A stretch of 16,768 nucleotides of DNA, from the NCBI GenBank assembly GCA_016932035.1, contig JAFGDR010000041.1, forward strand, positions 1-16,768. Reading direction: 5' to 3'. A model generated the notes under the pieces. It did not search any database and was not told where the DNA came from. It saw only the letters and a list, made by a program, of their open reading frames with translations. The position numbers and the translations under genes were made by a program. Positions 15,265 to 16,768 of this stretch are shown here, piece after piece (position 1 is the first letter of the stretch; each line of letters opens with the position of its first letter). This stretch comes from Candidatus Cloacimonadota bacterium (GTDB lineage: Bacteria; Cloacimonadota; Cloacimonadia; JGIOTU-2).

Positions 15265-16335
15265 ATGAAAAAAATTACTGTTATAGTTTTGTTTACTTGT
15301 TTGTTATTCAGCCAGCTATATAGCAAACCTGAAATTTCCATTAAAGAAACAACATTTGATTTTGGTGATATATTAGAATCAAATGGCAAGGTTCATCATA
15401 AATTCTTTTTCACAAATATCGGTGATGAACCACTGAAGATTAAAAAAGTTTCTTCCTCTTGAGGGTGTACTGTAACCAGTAGGTCTACTGGTTTAATCGC
15501 TCCAGGTGATAGTGGATTTGTCAAAGTTACATTTAATCCAAAAAACAGGAAAGGGAATTTTAAGAAATCTGCTACACTGGTAACGGATGCTGACAGCAAA
15601 CCGATAAGATTATATATTCAGGGTAATATAATCCCTCCTTATGATCAGCTCAAGAAACAAGAAGAATTGGAAATACAACTTGATGATATTTCATTTGGAG
15701 AAGTATACCACTCTGAAATTGTAAAAGATACAATCACAATAGTCAACGATGATAGTCTTATACTTCATGTCTTTGTCTATAAGGTTCCCAAATATTTAAA
15801 TTTTCAAATAGAATCCAATCAAATACCACCTCATTCATCTTCTAAAATAGTGTGTACCTTTTACCCTGATCAAGTTGATAAATATGGTTTTTTATACAAT
15901 AAAGTCACAACTCTGCTGTTTAATAATGAAAAAAAAATGCAAACAAAGCTTTTAATAACTGCAACTATTTTGCCAGATGTGAATTATAATGATAACATTA
16001 TTGAAGATAAAAATGCAAAAATTTCCTTTGAAGAATCAATTAAATATATCTACATTTCAAAAGACGATAAAAAAATCGAGTGTGAATTTTATTTTGAAAA
16101 TGTAGGAAATGATGATTTGAAGATTTACGATGTTTATATGAATCATGGATGTTCTGTAGGGGATTTTTCAGAGATTGTATCACCAGGAGAAAAGGGTCAT
16201 ATAATAATCGATTGCGATGATATCAATGATGGTAAAAATTATAAAAAAATTATCAATGTGATTTCAAATGATCCAGTAAAGCCGCAACAGGAACTCAGGA
16301 TAATGTATCAATTTGTTGAGGATGATGTAAAATGA
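15265..16335 (+). CDS. putative DUF1573 selenoprotein (in-frame UGA read as selenocysteine)
   Basis: The frame runs from ATG 15265 to TGA 16333-16335, 356 residues if TGA at 15460-15462 is decoded as Sec66. A signal peptide (about 1-20, ...LFSQLYSKPE) exports it. There are three tandem DUF1573/Ig-like repeats at about 23-115, 137-235 and 255-356. Repeat 1 reads FDFGDILESNGKVHHKFFFT, NIGDEPLKIKKVSSS, then TGA, then GCTVTSRSTGLIAPGDSGFV, and the family norm at that point is SSCGCT. The TGA therefore replaces the first Cys and leaves a U-G-C motif (Sec66, Cys68). Repeat 2 has no Cys there and repeat 3 has only GCS (Cys296). A SECIS-like hairpin lies just downstream. The frame has no other stop for 200 codons after the TGA, and family similarity continues across it. 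Function is unknown; a thiol/selenol redox role in the periplasm is inference. Without Sec insertion, only a 65-residue fragment would be made. The stop overlaps the rhodanese start. A miscalled TGT/TGC is the main alternative. Confidence 0.82.
15474..15493 (+). promoter_or_regulatory. bacterial SECIS-like hairpin
   Basis: AACCAGTA (15474-15481) pairs perfectly with TACTGGTT (15486-15493) around GGTC. Opening the closing A-T gives the apical hexamer AGGTCT, the same as the E. coli fdhF SECIS loop whose G and U bases contact SelB. Counting the U of UGA as 1, the loop is G23 G24 U25, against G22 G23 U24 in fdhF. The fdhF bulged U17 is absent and no lower stem is obvious; both vary among non-enteric bacteria. 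Its role would be to recruit SelB with Sec-tRNA to UGA 15460-15462. Confidence 0.82.
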
Positions 16336-16768
16336 AAATATTAAAATTTAATTATTTATTGTATTCGATTTCTATTCTTTTATTAACTCTCTTCTTTACT
16401 TCATGCAGTTCTCTAAAGTCCTCAAAATTACCAGCCATTTATGAGGATATTACATCAGAAGAGGCATTGAGGATAATATACCAACATGAAAGTAACAATA
16501 ATTTTGTTATTTTAGATGTAAGAACTCCTGAAGAAATTGAACATGGTTTTGTTGAAAATGCTATCTTTATTGATTATAAGGCAGATTCATTTGAAAATAA
16601 AATATCAGATTTAGATAAAAACAATATATATTTAGTCTATTGCAAAGCTGGCATACGAAGTACTAAGGTAGTGGAATTTATGGAAGAGAATGGTTTTTTG
16701 TATTTATACAATATAATTGATGGGTTCGATGGCTGGAATAAGAACGAGTTTCCGATAGAGGTTGATAA
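16332..16768 (+). CDS. rhodanese-like lipoprotein (3' end outside the window)
   Basis: The frame is open from ATG 16332 to the window edge, 145 complete codons. A lipoprotein signal (LLLTLFFTSC, lipidated Cys about residue 25) places it in the periplasm. A single rhodanese domain follows: the early FVILDVRTPEEIEHGFVENA element, and the active-site loop YCKAGIRS with the catalytic Cys that carries a persulfide in this family (CxxGxR). The late DGFDGWN element marks the C-terminal end, so little is likely missing. Its ATG overlaps the stop of the DUF1573 gene (ATGA, 16332-16335), and GAGG at 16319-16322 serves as ribosome site, so the two are translationally coupled. The inferred role is sulfur, perhaps selenium, transfer or thiol redox with the selenoprotein. 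Plain Cys is used at the active site; no in-frame TGA is seen. Confidence 0.85.
   Translation, partial: MKILKFNYLLYSISILLLTLFFTSCSSLKSSKLPAIYEDITSEEALRIIYQHESNNNFVILDVRTPEEIEHGFVENAIFIDYKADSFENKISDLDKNNIYLVYCKAGIRSTKVVEFMEENGFLYLYNIIDGFDGWNKNEFPIEVD

Noticed and set aside
15265-15462. A complete 65-residue protein ending at TGA 15460-15462
   Set aside because: It stops in the middle of the DUF1573 motif, and the family sequence continues in the same frame directly after the TGA; a Sec codon explains both pieces.
15667-16335. A separate gene starting at TTG 15667
   Set aside because: It would lack a signal peptide and a ribosome site, and its frame is continuous with the upstream domain once the TGA is read through.
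15265-16335. Pseudogene with a nonsense mutation
   Set aside because: There is only one stop, it is TGA at a Cys position, a SECIS-like hairpin follows, the rest of the frame is clean, and the downstream gene is intact and coupled.
1-16768. CRISPR arrays, tRNA or rRNA genes
   Set aside because: No regularly spaced direct repeats, no cloverleaf-like TTCGA..CC arm with acceptor pairing, and no conserved rRNA segments were seen by eye.

Overview
The window looks like a chromosomal stretch from an AT-rich, Gram-negative bacterium with a diderm envelope. It encodes an outer-membrane beta-barrel, several Sec-exported lipoproteins and a large exported beta-helix protein. The style of that protein (a 'SPCIDTG..DPDGTRADMGAFYFDQ' segment followed by an Fn3-like tail) and the many lipoproteins suggest the FCB group, perhaps Cloacimonadota. 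That placement is inference from style only.

Left block (1-2980, + strand): a possible 3' tail of an upstream gene; a lipoprotein joining an MliC-type lysozyme-inhibitor domain to a COG3650-like domain; a cysteine-rich DUF3795 protein; an MscS mechanosensitive channel; an outer-membrane beta-barrel protein. A clear hairpin terminator closes this block.

Middle block (2998-11292, - strand): a three-gene operon read right to left. It starts with a 2048-residue protein that fuses AddA (UvrD-type helicase plus nuclease) to AddB (inactivated helicase fold plus Fe-S nuclease). An exported alpha/beta hydrolase with a PDZ domain overlaps it by 4 bp, and a TGS1-like class I methyltransferase follows.

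Right block (11431-16768, + strand): a small lipoprotein; an approximately 590-bp internally deleted, frameshifted IS1595-family (ISXO2-like) remnant with matching 18-bp terminal inverted repeats; a secreted right-handed beta-helix protein; then the most interesting locus.

That locus (15265-16335) is a three-repeat DUF1573 protein whose reading frame carries one in-frame TGA exactly where the family has the first Cys of its SSCGCT motif. Twelve bases after the TGA starts a perfect 8-bp hairpin whose apical AGGTCT is identical to that of the E. coli fdhF SECIS element, and its guanines lie within one base of the E. coli position. I read it as a periplasmic selenoprotein (Sec66-Gly-Cys68). Its genuine stop, also TGA, overlaps the start of a rhodanese-like lipoprotein that runs off the window. 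The two together look like a translationally coupled, exported sulfur/selenium redox pair. I do not know of a described DUF1573 selenoprotein, but could not search for one.

No tRNA, rRNA, CRISPR array or origin was recognised.
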